A stretch of 20,439 nucleotides of DNA from contig CAAEDF010000064.1 in NCBI GenBank assembly GCA_900754535.1, positions 1 through 20,439 on the forward strand. The letters run 5' to 3'. Position numbers and translations under genes: made by a program. Position 1 is the first letter of the stretch, and each line of letters starts with the position of its first letter. Source of the stretch: Clostridia bacterium. Its GTDB lineage: Bacteria; Bacillota; Clostridia; Oscillospirales; CAG-382. Positions 1 to 7,310 of this stretch are shown here, piece by piece. The notes beneath the pieces were generated by a model. It saw only the letters and a program-made list of their open reading frames with translations. It had not been told where the DNA came from and searched no databases.

Positions 1-1851
1 CCCGTAGGAATACAGATACTTCCCACTATACGCGTTTTTTATAAGACAGCCGCCGCCCGCAGCGATCGAAATCGTCCAGATGCATCTGGTGGGAAGCGTG
101 GATTCGCTGACGGTTTCTATTGTCACCAACGTGCTGTTGGAGGTTGACGGCACGGCCAGATACTTTGTCGTGTCCGACTTGGAGCGCAGCACATACCCGC
201 CGTCCACCGCCTGTATTTCCCAGCGGATAGAATTTCCCAGCGACGAAATCAGTCCCGACTTCGCGGACGCTTCTCCGGACGAATACCGCAGATAGCCGCC
301 GCCCTCCTTGCCGTTGAGATAATACGTCCCGTTTGCGACGGTCTGCGTCCCGCCGGTGGTATAGTTGACTGTCAGAGACGGCTTGTAGGAAGAGCGGTTA
401 TATGACGAAAATGTTTTTTTGATATATGTGCTGCCGTTTTCCGTGCTTGCGGTCGTTTTGAACAGGATGCCCTTGGACTGCGTATAGTTGCCGGTCTTCC
501 AGCCCTTGACGGCATCGGTGATATTAAACGAGTATCTGTGAGGCGTTGGCAGCGACGCGCCGCTGCTGTACGAAACGAGCTTTGAGGACAGCAGATCGGT
601 GTAGCTGTTCGGATTGACGTTAGACCAGTTTGCCGTGGATTCGGTCCAGGTGTTGCCGGTGAACACGTAGCAGTACACCATCATCGACTCGTCCTCGCAC
701 ATCAGATCGCGCAGCTCTACGGTGGCGGAGGTGATTTTGTCGGCGGAAGGGATGGCGGAGAGTGACAAACCGGGGAATTTCATCAAAACACGGGAAATGC
801 CGTAAGTGGCGCGCTTGCCGACGGTCAGCGACCAGGAGTCGCCGTCAGAGCCGGTCAGACTGTTGAGCGTTACGTCCTCGATGGCGCCGGCGGCGGAGGT
901 GATCTCAATGGTCGGGTCTATCCGGATAGGATAGGCCGTGTCTTCGTCCAGCAGATACTCCGGGTCGATATGGATGGTCAGCTTATATTCCTGGTTTGCC
1001 CGCACCGTCTCGTGCGTAAGCGTGCCGAACGCGTTGTTGCGTTCGTCTGCGGTAAATATAATGATATCTCCGATTGTTGCTTTTACGGCACCGGACCCGT
1101 CGGTAAGATAATACGAGCCGTCCCGGTCGGTCAGCGTAAGGCCGTTTGTAATGATGGTGAATTCATATTCGGTCTGACCGGTGTATTCACGGACGACGAT
1201 GTCCTCCTTGAATCCGGTATAGGTCAGCGAATATTCGTAATCGGTCTTATCGTCATAGGTATAGGCGACCGTATCCGCATCCAGCCGGCGCGCAGCGGAA
1301 ACGGCGGACGCGGAAGCGGACGGCGCCCCGGCAGGGATCAGGCGCAGTGAAACGTCTCCCGCCCGGAGGCTGATACCGTCCGACAGCCTTTGGGAAAACG
1401 TGGTTACGGCGCTGTTTGCCGCCGTCCGATAAGCACCGGGCGTCTGCGCGTCCTGCACGACGTTCAGCCGGATATCCTCAATCTCACCGGTCTCGGTGAC
1501 GTATTTGACGGGATGGTCGAACAGATATTGCGTTCGGCTGCCGTCGGCGTTTTTGAAGATGACGTTATAAAGCGAATCGCCTTCTTCCTCGTACATTCGC
1601 TCGACGTGAAGGTTTTCTATTGCTTTTTCATAACCGACCGCTTCAGGCACGCTGCTTTCGTCCAAAGGCCCGAAAAAGTCATAGGGATCCGCAAGTCCGG
1701 CCAGTACGTCTTCATATGTAACGCCGGCTTCGGCCGTTTGCTCATTCTCCGCGGGACCGGAGGAGAGGGAGATGCTTGGATTTGAAAGAAAAGCGCCGAA
1801 CAGGAGACACAGGGCAAGCAAAAAGCTCAGGGGTCTGGTGCGATGTTTCAT
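1..1851 (-). CDS. Secreted DNRLRE-domain protein with ricin-type module (N-terminal part, runs off window)
   Basis: This minus-strand frame is open from an ATG at 1851 to base 1 (617 codons) with no stop, so the C-terminus lies outside the window. The ATG follows AAAGGA by 8 nt; an in-frame ATG 9 nt upstream is too close to that site. Residues 1-25 form a signal peptide: basic MKHRTR, then a hydrophobic run with LLALCLLFGAF. Residues 45-310 are an acidic, beta-rich region ending in a YPIRIDPTI motif that commonly precedes DNRLRE modules. Residues 320-498 look like the DNRLRE module (a TATVELRD-like strand, TWTESTANWS, FNITDAVKGW). Residues 505-617 (NGTYYLNGKEGGGYLRY, later KYLAVP and GKYLYSYG) resemble a ricin-type beta-trefoil. 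I infer an extracellular or wall-associated protein that may bind carbohydrate; the catalytic or repeat part, if any, is not visible. It is divergent from the T-box gene. Confidence 0.82.
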   Translation of the reverse strand, partial: MKHRTRPLSFLLALCLLFGAFLSNPSISLSSGPAENEQTAEAGVTYEDVLAGLADPYDFFGPLDESSVPEAVGYEKAIENLHVERMYEEEGDSLYNVIFKNADGSRTQYLFDHPVKYVTETGEIEDIRLNVVQDAQTPGAYRTAANSAVTTFSQRLSDGISLRAGDVSLRLIPAGAPSASASAVSAARRLDADTVAYTYDDKTDYEYSLTYTGFKEDIVVREYTGQTEYEFTIITNGLTLTDRDGSYYLTDGSGAVKATIGDIIIFTADERNNAFGTLTHETVRANQEYKLTIHIDPEYLLDEDTAYPIRIDPTIEITSAAGAIEDVTLNSLTGSDGDSWSLTVGKRATYGISRVLMKFPGLSLSAIPSADKITSATVELRDLMCEDESMMVYCYVFTGNTWTESTANWSNVNPNSYTDLLSSKLVSYSSGASLPTPHRYSFNITDAVKGWKTGNYTQSKGILFKTTASTENGSTYIKKTFSSYNRSSYKPSLTVNYTTGGTQTVANGTYYLNGKEGGGYLRYSSGEASAKSGLISSLGNSIRWEIQAVDGGYVLRSKSDTTKYLAVPSTSNSTLVTIETVSESTLPTRCIWTISIAAGGGCLIKNAYSGKYLYSYG

Positions 1852-1930
1852 TGATCTCATCCTTTCATCTTCATTTTATGCCTTTATAAGTCTGCGCGCG
1901 AAGAGCCGTGCAGGCCGTCTCTACATGACG

Positions 1931-1959
1931 ATTATAACATATTGCGGGATATTTATCAA
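1931..1959 (-). promoter_or_regulatory. Sigma-A-type promoter for the secreted DNRLRE protein
   Basis: Read on the minus strand, a -35 box TTGATA (1959-1954) and a -10 box TATAAT (1936-1931) are separated by exactly 17 bp. The -10 carries a TGn extension. The predicted start is about 75 nt upstream of the ATG at 1851. Confidence 0.75.
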
Positions 1960-2021
1960 GCATTTTATAAATCGGCATACAAAAATTTACAATTTACCGG
2001 GTATCCGGCGCCGCGGACCTA

Positions 2022-2050
2022 TTGACAAGCGGCGCGGAAGGGTGTATAAT
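2022..2050 (+). promoter_or_regulatory. Sigma-A-type promoter driving the T-box leader
   Basis: Consensus TTGACA (2022-2027), a 17-bp spacer and consensus TATAAT (2045-2050). Transcription should begin near 2057, about 20 nt before the T-box stem I, giving a leader of roughly 290 nt up to the poly-T of the terminator. Confidence 0.85.
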
Positions 2051-2069
2051 CTGTTTCAATCTTAAATGC

Positions 2070-2343
2070 ATTGACAGGGACTAAGCAATGCGTAAAGGGT
2101 CGCTTCAGAGAGCTGCCGGGCGGTGCAAGGCAGTGCGGCTTCGCATTTGTGAACTCACCCTTGAGCTGTCCCGCTGAACGCACGCAGGTGTCATTAGGCG
2201 CGAACGGGTTTCTCACCGTTATCACGAGACGACATTGATGGATGTCGCTGCCGGCTCTGCCCTTTTTTTACGGGGGCGGCATTTTCGGCTGGATTGACAG
2301 TTTCCGGTCTTTACCGCATTTGAGGTAAAGACCGGTTTTTTTT
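2070..2343 (+). promoter_or_regulatory. T-box leader, specifier codon CUC (tRNA-Leu)
   Basis: The leader has the T-box stem I layout. GGGAC (2077-2081) pairs with GTCCC (2168-2172), and AATGCG (2087-2092) pairs with CGCATT (2141-2146). AGAGAG follows from 2107, and the apical loop GGGCGGTGCAAG matches the sequence of known glycine T-boxes. The specifier loop reads GAA-CTC-ACC (CTC at 2154-2156) followed by CTTGAGC, which aligns with the B. subtilis glyQS specifier region and points to a leucine codon. Then come GCTGAACG and an AACGGG/CCGTT stem III ending in TTATCA (2203-2223). The usual UGGN-ACC antiterminator bulge is not recognisable; TGGATGTCGC at 2239 is the nearest candidate. The 12-bp terminator at 2304-2343 would be the OFF structure. 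The only gene downstream is the TIM-barrel/acyl-CoA synthetase fusion. Confidence 0.82.
2304..2343 (+). terminator. Intrinsic terminator of the T-box leader
   Basis: A perfect 12-bp stem, CCGGTCTTTACC (2304-2315) with GGTAAAGACCGG (2324-2335), has an 8-nt loop and is followed by eight T residues. It lies between the T-box stems and the GTG start at 2414, where a T-box attenuator would be. Confidence 0.9.
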
Positions 2344-2413
2344 GCATTGCGGGTGAAAAAATACGGGGCCGCCGTCTTTTACGTGCGCGCCCGGAAAAGG
2401 TGTGGTTTTTTAA

Positions 2414-4948
2414 GTGAAGATCTCGTTTTCAACGCTTGCCTGTCCCGGTATGGACTGGACGGAGATATGCTCCATGGCGAAGGACTTCGGGTTCGACGGC
2501 ATAGAGGTCCGCGGGCTCGGCAACGACATTTTCGACGCATCGAGGAACATGCCGTTCTCCGACCGGCTGCTGGGTGCAACGCAGAAGAAGCTGGGTCAGC
2601 TGCGGCTGTCCATCCCCTGCCTTTCGTCGGGCTGCTGCCTGCGCGAGGGCGGTACGCCGGAGGTAATATCGGAGCTGCGCGCCTATATCGACGCCGCCGC
2701 AAAGATAGGCACGCCGTATGTGAGGGTGCTTGCCGACCTCAACCCCGCGCCCGAGTGCGAGGTGGACGACGCGCCGGTGCTCGGCGCGCTGGAGGCGCTT
2801 GTGCCGTTTGCGGAGGAAAAAAAGGTTACGCTGCTGGTGGAGACCAACGGCGTGTATTCGGATACGTCGCGGCTTCGCGCGCTGCTTGACCGCATCGCGT
2901 CGGACTGCGTGGCGGCGCTGTGGGACGTCCATCATCCCTTCAGGTTTGCCGGCGAAAAGCCCGAGACCACCGTTCAGAACCTCGGGATGTATATAAAGCA
3001 CGTGCATATCAAGGATTCGGTCATGACGCCGGACGGCGGTGTGGAATACCGCCTTATGGGCGAGGGCGATCTGCCGGTGGACGATATAATGCGTTCTCTG
3101 CGCAGCGTCAACTACGAAGGGTTCGTGTCGCTTGAGTGGGTCAAGCGCTGGATGCCCGACCTGTGCGACGCGCCGATAGTCATCCCTCACTTTATGAACT
3201 TCATGTCGCGCTATACCGATACGCCGCGCTCTTCCGGAAGGCTGTTCGACAACAACGCCGGCACCGGAAAGTACGTCTGGCCGAAGGATACGCTTATCGA
3301 CCTTACCTTCCCGCAGGTGCTCGACCGCATGGTCGAGGAATTTCCGGACCAGTACGCCTTCCGCTATACGACCTGCGATTACACCCGTACCTACAAGGAG
3401 TTCCGCGACGACGTGGACACCTTTGCCCGCGCGCTCATCTCCATGGGCGTCAAGAGGGGCGACCATGTCGCCATATGGGCTACCAACGTGCCGCAGTGGT
3501 ACATCACCTTCTGGGCCACGGTGAAGATAGGCGCGGTGCTGGTGACCGTGAATACCGCCTATAAAATATATGAAGCCGAATATCTGCTCCGCCAGTCGGA
3601 CACGCACACGCTCGTCATGATAGACGGCTACAAGGATTCCGACTATGTGGCGATAATAAAGGAACTCTGCCCCGAGCTGGAGACCACCGAGACCGGCAAG
3701 CCGCTTTATTCCAAGCGTCTTCCGTTCCTGCGCAACGTCATAACCGTCGATTCGCAGCAGAAAGGCTGCATGACCTGGGAGCAGGCGATGGAGCGCGCCT
3801 CCGAGACCCCGCTTGAAGAGGTGTTCCGCCGCGCCGCGCTGATATCGAAGCACGACGTGTGCAACATGCAGTATACCTCGGGCACAACGGGATTCCCCAA
3901 GGGCGTTATGCTCACGCATTACAACGTGGTCAACAACGGCAAGAACATAGGCGACTGCATGGACCTTTCCACTGCGGACCGGCTTATGATACAGGTGCCC
4001 ATGTTCCACTGCTTCGGGATGGTGCTTGCCATGACCGCTGCCATGACGCACGGCACGACCATGTCGCCTATCCCGTATTTCTCGCCGCGCGTGTCGCTCG
4101 ACTGCATAAACCGCGAGAAGATAACGGCGTTCCACGGCGTTCCGACGATGTTCATAGCGCTGCTTGAGCATCCCGATTTTGAAAAGACCGATTTCTCTCA
4201 TATGCGCACCGGCATCATGGCGGGCAGCCCCTGCCCGGTAAAGGTGATGCAGGACGTCATAGACAAGATGCATATGTCCGAGATCTGCATAACCTACGGG
4301 CAGACCGAGGCGTCGCCCGGCTGTACGATGAGCAAGACGACCGATTCGATAGAGACGCGCGTGAATACCGTCGGCGGCGCGATGTTCGGCGTGGAGTGCC
4401 GCATCGGCGACCCCGAGACCGGCGAGACGCTTCCCGACGGCACCGACGGAGAGTTCCTTGCGCGCGGGTACAATATAATGAAGGGCTATTACAAGATGCC
4501 CGAAGCGACCGCCGCCGCCATAGACGCGGACGGCTGGCTGCACACCGGCGACCTCGCCCGCCGCGACGCCAACGGCAACTTCAAGATAACCGGCCGTATC
4601 AAGGATATGATCATCCGCGGCGGCGAAAACATCTATCCCAAGGAGATAGAGGACTTTATCTACACTCATCCGAAGGTCAAGGACGTGCAGGTCATCGGCG
4701 TGCCCGACGAGCAGTACGGCGAGGAGATAATGGCCTGCGTCATAGTGCGTGACGGCGAAACGCTCACCGAGGACGAGCTGCGCGATTATATCCGTTCGCA
4801 CATGGCCAAGCACAAGACTCCGAGATATATTTCGTTCGTCGACTCCTTCCCGATGAACGCCGCCGGAAAGATACTCAAGTACAAAATGCGCGAGAACGCC
4901 GTCGAGCGGCTGGGGCTGCAGAAGGCAAGCCGCATAGTCACCGCCTGA
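2414..4948 (+). CDS. Fusion protein: xylose-isomerase-like TIM barrel plus AMP-binding acyl-CoA synthetase
   Basis: This 844-aa protein starts at GTG 2414, 13 nt after GGAAAAGG. Residues 1-270 match the AP-endonuclease-2/xylose-isomerase-like TIM barrel (sugar phosphate isomerase/epimerase group), with metal-ligand candidates E143 (LVETNGVY), D171 (LWDVHHP), H198 (HVHIKD) and E241 (SLEW). Residues 290-835 are a complete ANL-superfamily acyl-CoA synthetase: YTSGTTGFPKG (487-497), YGQTE (628-632), GWLHTGD (707-713), GRIKDMIIRGGENIYP (727-742) and the C-terminal catalytic lysine K819 in NAAGKILK. Such enzymes convert a carboxylic acid, ATP and CoA into acyl-CoA, AMP and pyrophosphate; FadD/ACSF2-like sequences favour medium- or long-chain acids. 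The barrel substrate is unknown. Both halves look intact, so this is a real fusion rather than a read-through error. It stands alone behind a T-box and before a bidirectional terminator. The link to leucine or branched-chain acids is inference. Confidence 0.88.
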   Translation: MKISFSTLACPGMDWTEICSMAKDFGFDGIEVRGLGNDIFDASRNMPFSDRLLGATQKKLGQLRLSIPCLSSGCCLREGGTPEVISELRAYIDAAAKIGTPYVRVLADLNPAPECEVDDAPVLGALEALVPFAEEKKVTLLVETNGVYSDTSRLRALLDRIASDCVAALWDVHHPFRFAGEKPETTVQNLGMYIKHVHIKDSVMTPDGGVEYRLMGEGDLPVDDIMRSLRSVNYEGFVSLEWVKRWMPDLCDAPIVIPHFMNFMSRYTDTPRSSGRLFDNNAGTGKYVWPKDTLIDLTFPQVLDRMVEEFPDQYAFRYTTCDYTRTYKEFRDDVDTFARALISMGVKRGDHVAIWATNVPQWYITFWATVKIGAVLVTVNTAYKIYEAEYLLRQSDTHTLVMIDGYKDSDYVAIIKELCPELETTETGKPLYSKRLPFLRNVITVDSQQKGCMTWEQAMERASETPLEEVFRRAALISKHDVCNMQYTSGTTGFPKGVMLTHYNVVNNGKNIGDCMDLSTADRLMIQVPMFHCFGMVLAMTAAMTHGTTMSPIPYFSPRVSLDCINREKITAFHGVPTMFIALLEHPDFEKTDFSHMRTGIMAGSPCPVKVMQDVIDKMHMSEICITYGQTEASPGCTMSKTTDSIETRVNTVGGAMFGVECRIGDPETGETLPDGTDGEFLARGYNIMKGYYKMPEATAAAIDADGWLHTGDLARRDANGNFKITGRIKDMIIRGGENIYPKEIEDFIYTHPKVKDVQVIGVPDEQYGEEIMACVIVRDGETLTEDELRDYIRSHMAKHKTPRYISFVDSFPMNAAGKILKYKMRENAVERLGLQKASRIVTA

Positions 4949-4968
4949 CAGAGCAGGCGTAAAGCAGA

Positions 4969-5017
4969 AAAAAGCACGGGTGCGGAGATCTCCGCGTCCG
5001 TGCTTTTTGTTTTTTTG
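4969..5017. terminator. Bidirectional terminator between the fusion gene and trmK
   Basis: AAAAGCACGG pairs with CCGTGCTTTT, and an inner palindrome CGGAGATCTCCG (4983-4994) extends the stem. T-tracts occur on both sides (right flank on plus, AAAAAA on the left for minus), so it can stop both convergent transcripts. Confidence 0.85.
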
Positions 5018-5086
5018 TCGTATTGTAGGTCCGCCGTCCGCCGGCGTTTTGCGCGGCGGTATGCGCTCTGTGGTCATGTAATTCTC

Positions 5087-5767
5087 TCACCTGACGGACA
5101 GCCGCTCAAGCTCGGCGTCCGCGGCATTTATCAGCTCGTCTTCCGCGGCGGTGTCGCGGCCGGTCAGCTCAAGTCCGCACCGGCGCTTGAGCGCGGCGGC
5201 GCGCGCCTTTGACAGATATTTCCCGAACGCCTCTCCGCCCTGCCGCCGTTTGCCCAGGAACAGGTCTGCATATGTATAGCGCTCGGGTGTGCCGTGCGCA
5301 CGGTATACCGCGTCTATTATCACGTACGGTTTGCCGCCGGCGGTTACGAATATCTCGTCGCGTATCTCGTGGCCGCCGGACCAGAGGAAGGAACGCAGCC
5401 CGTCGTGCGCGGTCATGGGCTGGAGTATGAGCTGCGTCCCGTCGGCTATATTGCGCGCGCGCGAAAGGATGTCCGCCATCAGCTGGCCGCCCATCCCGCA
5501 GATCGCGGCGGCGTCGAAGCGCTCTTCTATCGCGTCGAACCCGTCGGACAGCACAAAGCTCATGCGGTCGGCCACGCCGCGGAGCTGCGCGTTTGCCTTT
5601 GCGCGTGCAAGCGGCTGCGGGTTCACGTCTGCCGCAACGGCGCGCGCGGTCTTTCCGCAAAGTATCAGATATATGGGTAACAGCGCGTGGTCGCTGCCTA
5701 TATCGGCAAAAACGCCGCAGCGCCTTACGGCGGAAGCGGCGGCGGACAGCCTTTCGTCAAGCTTCAA
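5087..5767 (-). CDS. trmK: tRNA (adenine(22)-N1)-methyltransferase TrmK
   Basis: The 226-aa protein belongs to the TrmK family, which uses SAM to methylate N1 of A22 in the tRNA D-loop region. Visible motifs are the SAM-binding DIGSDHALLP (22-31), the family-typical CGMGG (90-94) and the later LILQPMT segment. Length is close to that of B. subtilis TrmK (about 238 aa). I use a TTG start at 5767 because GGAGG lies 10 nt upstream, and this start sits just after the stop of the small membrane-peptide gene, suggesting co-transcription from the promoter at 6041-6069. In many Firmicutes trmK is followed by a Nif3-like gene; here it is followed by a bidirectional terminator. Confidence 0.9.
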   Translation of the reverse strand: MKLDERLSAAASAVRRCGVFADIGSDHALLPIYLILCGKTARAVAADVNPQPLARAKANAQLRGVADRMSFVLSDGFDAIEERFDAAAICGMGGQLMADILSRARNIADGTQLILQPMTAHDGLRSFLWSGGHEIRDEIFVTAGGKPYVIIDAVYRAHGTPERYTYADLFLGKRRQGGEAFGKYLSKARAAALKRRCGLELTGRDTAAEDELINAADAELERLSVR

Positions 5768-5783
5768 TGCGTTGGCTCCTCCG

Positions 5784-5963
5784 TCAGCAGTTGATTTTGT
5801 CTCCTATCTCCCTGAACGCCTTTTCGGCTTTTTTGACCACGTCGTCCGCAAAGCAGCGCTTTTTCTTCTTGACAAGGCAGAAAGCGGTTGCGGCGGCGGC
5901 GCCTGCGACAATGTGTATCATAAGGATACATAGGAAAAACTTGGTTTTCATTTTTTTCATCAT
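5784..5963 (-). CDS. Small single-pass membrane peptide (59 aa), unknown function
   Basis: I do not recognise this gene. ATG at 5963 follows AAAGGAG by 11 nt; a second ATG is the next codon. The peptide has a short basic start (MMKKMKTK), one hydrophobic segment at about residues 9-31 (FFLCILMIHIVAGAAAATAFCLV), a KKKKR stop-transfer cluster and a 24-residue charged, probably helical tail ending in INC. The good ribosome site, a dedicated promoter and the 16-nt gap to trmK support a real gene. The N-in/C-out or reverse topology cannot be decided; the positive charge on both sides is ambiguous. The hydrophobic stretch could also be an uncleaved signal anchor. Confidence 0.6.
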   Translation of the reverse strand: MMKKMKTKFFLCILMIHIVAGAAAATAFCLVKKKKRCFADDVVKKAEKAFREIGDKINC

Positions 5964-6040
5964 GGTGCGCTCTGCTCCTTTTTCGGATTATTTTGCCTGC
6001 AATGGTTATTATTCCGTAAAGAGCGCGCGCTTATGCGTAT

Positions 6041-6069
6041 ATATTAGCACGAAAAAGCTTGTTTTTCAA
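6041..6069 (-). promoter_or_regulatory. Promoter for the small peptide–trmK unit
   Basis: On the minus strand, TTGAAA (6069-6064), a 17-bp spacer and TAATAT (6046-6041). It is back-to-back with the queT promoter; the two -35 boxes are only 9 bp apart. Confidence 0.65.
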
Positions 6070-6078
6070 TAAAAACTA

Positions 6079-6107
6079 TTGATTTTTAGGCGACGATGAG
6101 TTAAAAT
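6079..6107 (+). promoter_or_regulatory. Promoter for queT and its riboswitch
   Basis: TTGATT (6079-6084), a 17-bp spacer and TAAAAT (6102-6107). The predicted start near 6114 places a GCGGC/GCCGC hairpin (6114-6130) at the 5' end of the mRNA, followed directly by the preQ1 aptamer. Confidence 0.7.
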
Positions 6108-6130
6108 ACCTTTGCGGCGTTTTAAGCCGC

Positions 6131-6173
6131 GGACTGTTCGAAACCATCCAGTCCTTAAAAAAAACTACGGGAG
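6131..6173 (+). promoter_or_regulatory. preQ1-I riboswitch controlling queT translation
   Basis: P1 is GGACT (6131-6135) with AGTCC (6150-6154), enclosing the loop GTTCGAAACCATCC. The A-rich tail TTAAAAAAAACTACGG follows. These elements match the small preQ1 class I aptamer, whose tail folds back so that its GG pairs with CC in the loop (6144-6145 with 6169-6170). Those G residues are also the first bases of the Shine-Dalgarno GGGAG (6169-6173), so ligand binding should hide the ribosome site and turn off queT. The identity of the downstream gene agrees. Confidence 0.82.
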
Positions 6174-6183
6174 AGAAAATCAA

Positions 6184-6702
6184 ATGAAAAACAAAAGGAT
6201 CGCCTTTATCGTCATCGGCGCGCTTGTCGCCGCGCTGTACGCTTTGCTGACCTATGTGTCCGCCGCTTTGAACATCGCCTTCGGCGCTGTGCAGTTCAGG
6301 ATTTCGGAGGCGCTGACGGTGCTGCCGGTCTTCTCCGGCGCCGCCGTTCCCGGTCTTGCGCTCGGCTGTCTGCTGGGCAACATCACAAGCCCGTACGGCG
6401 TCGTGGACATCGTGTGCGGTACGGCCGCCACGCTTGCGGCCGCGATTTTTACGCGCCTTTTCGCGCGTTTGCGCGTAAAGGGGCTGCCGGTGATATCGCT
6501 GCTGATGCCGGTGCTGTTCAACGCTTTGGTCGTCGGCGCGGAGCTTTCGTTCCTCGCGCCGGAGGGATTTACGATACAGGTGTTCCTCGCTTCGGCTTTG
6601 TCCGTAGGCGCGGGCGAGGCCGCGGTGGTCGCGGTTCTCGGCATACCGCTTTTTGTGCTGATGGAACGCAGCGGGGCGGCCGGGCTTTTTGAAAAAACAT
6701 AA
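6184..6702 (+). CDS. queT: QueT family transporter (S component for queuosine precursor uptake)
   Basis: This 172-aa integral membrane protein matches the QueT/COG4708 family, the substrate-binding S component of ECF transporters for the queuosine precursor preQ1. The signature VQFRISEALTVLPVFSG is followed by AVPGLALGCLLGN and a series of five to six hydrophobic segments. ATG 6184 is chosen over an in-frame TTG at 6112 because it lies 10 nt after GGGAG, and because the upstream 24 codons overlap the riboswitch and encode a charged, non-membrane segment. The ECF energising module (EcfA, EcfA' and EcfT) is not in the window and would be shared from elsewhere. Control is by the preQ1 riboswitch. 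Confidence 0.9.
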   Translation: MKNKRIAFIVIGALVAALYALLTYVSAALNIAFGAVQFRISEALTVLPVFSGAAVPGLALGCLLGNITSPYGVVDIVCGTAATLAAAIFTRLFARLRVKGLPVISLLMPVLFNALVVGAELSFLAPEGFTIQVFLASALSVGAGEAAVVAVLGIPLFVLMERSGAAGLFEKT

Positions 6703-6709
6703 AAAACTA

Positions 6710-6738
6710 TTGACAAACCGTGATTTTGGGTTTATAAT
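6710..6738 (+). promoter_or_regulatory. Promoter for yceD–rpmF
   Basis: Consensus TTGACA (6710-6715), a 17-bp spacer and consensus TATAAT (6733-6738). The short leader contains a small CGGTT/AACCG hairpin before the ATG at 6784. No terminator separates it from queT. Confidence 0.85.
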
Positions 6739-6783
6739 AATAAACTGCACAGTCGGTTTGCAACCGGAAACGGCGGTATTTAT

Positions 6784-7284
6784 ATGAAAACGGACTTGAG
6801 CGCGCTCATAGGCGGCGCGGAAAACAGGATACCGCTGGACACGGCGTTTGATCTTACCGGGCTGACCGGCGACGTCGTTTCCGGCACCGCAAGCGTATCC
6901 GGTGCGTTTGAAAACCATTCCGGATATATAGAGCTTTGCGCCGAGATAAGATGCCGCATGCAGGTCCGCTGCGCGCGCTGTGCGCGTGTTTTCGGCACCG
7001 AAAGAGCGTTCCCCGTCCGCTGCGCCGTGAAGGTCGGCGGCGAGGAGCTGGACGACGGCGAATGCGTTTGCGTCCCGCCGGACGGCGAGGTCGACACGGA
7101 CGAGCTGTTTGCGGGCATATTGCTTCCGCTGTTTCCCTCGCGGTTCCTCTGCTCTGAGGATTGCCGCGGGCTTTGCCCCGTGTGCGGGAGGGATCTCAAC
7201 ACCGGCAGCTGCGGCTGCGGCACGCGGCCGGTAGACCCGAGGCTTGAAAAGCTGCGGGCGCTGCTTGAAGAAGATAAAAAGTAA
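6784..7284 (+). CDS. yceD: YceD family protein (DUF177), partner gene of rpmF
   Basis: The 166-aa protein shows the DUF177/YceD layout: a beta-rich N-terminal half with the metal-site-like CARC (63-66), then a C-terminal cysteine cluster C123, C127, C131 and C134 ([13 protein letters not shown]), followed by C143 and C145. YceD proteins are almost always encoded just before ribosomal protein L32, as here (26-nt gap), and have been linked to 23S rRNA maturation or accumulation in plants and bacteria. The cysteine pattern suggests zinc binding. The ribosome site upstream is weak (GGAAACGG). Confidence 0.9.
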   Translation: MKTDLSALIGGAENRIPLDTAFDLTGLTGDVVSGTASVSGAFENHSGYIELCAEIRCRMQVRCARCARVFGTERAFPVRCAVKVGGEELDDGECVCVPPDGEVDTDELFAGILLPLFPSRFLCSEDCRGLCPVCGRDLNTGSCGCGTRPVDPRLEKLRALLEEDKK

Positions 7285-7310
7285 TCATCATATATAAGGA
7301 GGGACCGAAA

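Noticed and set aside
970-1785. Two plus-strand frames of 126 and 131 codons.
   Set aside because: They lie opposite the long minus-strand secreted-protein gene, which has a signal peptide, ribosome site, promoter and modular domains.
2429-5077. An 882-codon open frame on the minus strand opposite the acyl-CoA synthetase fusion.
   Set aside because: It mirrors the codon bias of the plus-strand gene, which has complete, recognisable domains. Its translation is His/Arg/Val-rich with no domain pattern, and it has no ribosome site.
6112-6183. Upstream in-frame TTG extension of queT by 24 residues.
   Set aside because: It would translate through the preQ1 aptamer, starts at the likely transcription start and has no ribosome site; ATG 6184 follows GGGAG.
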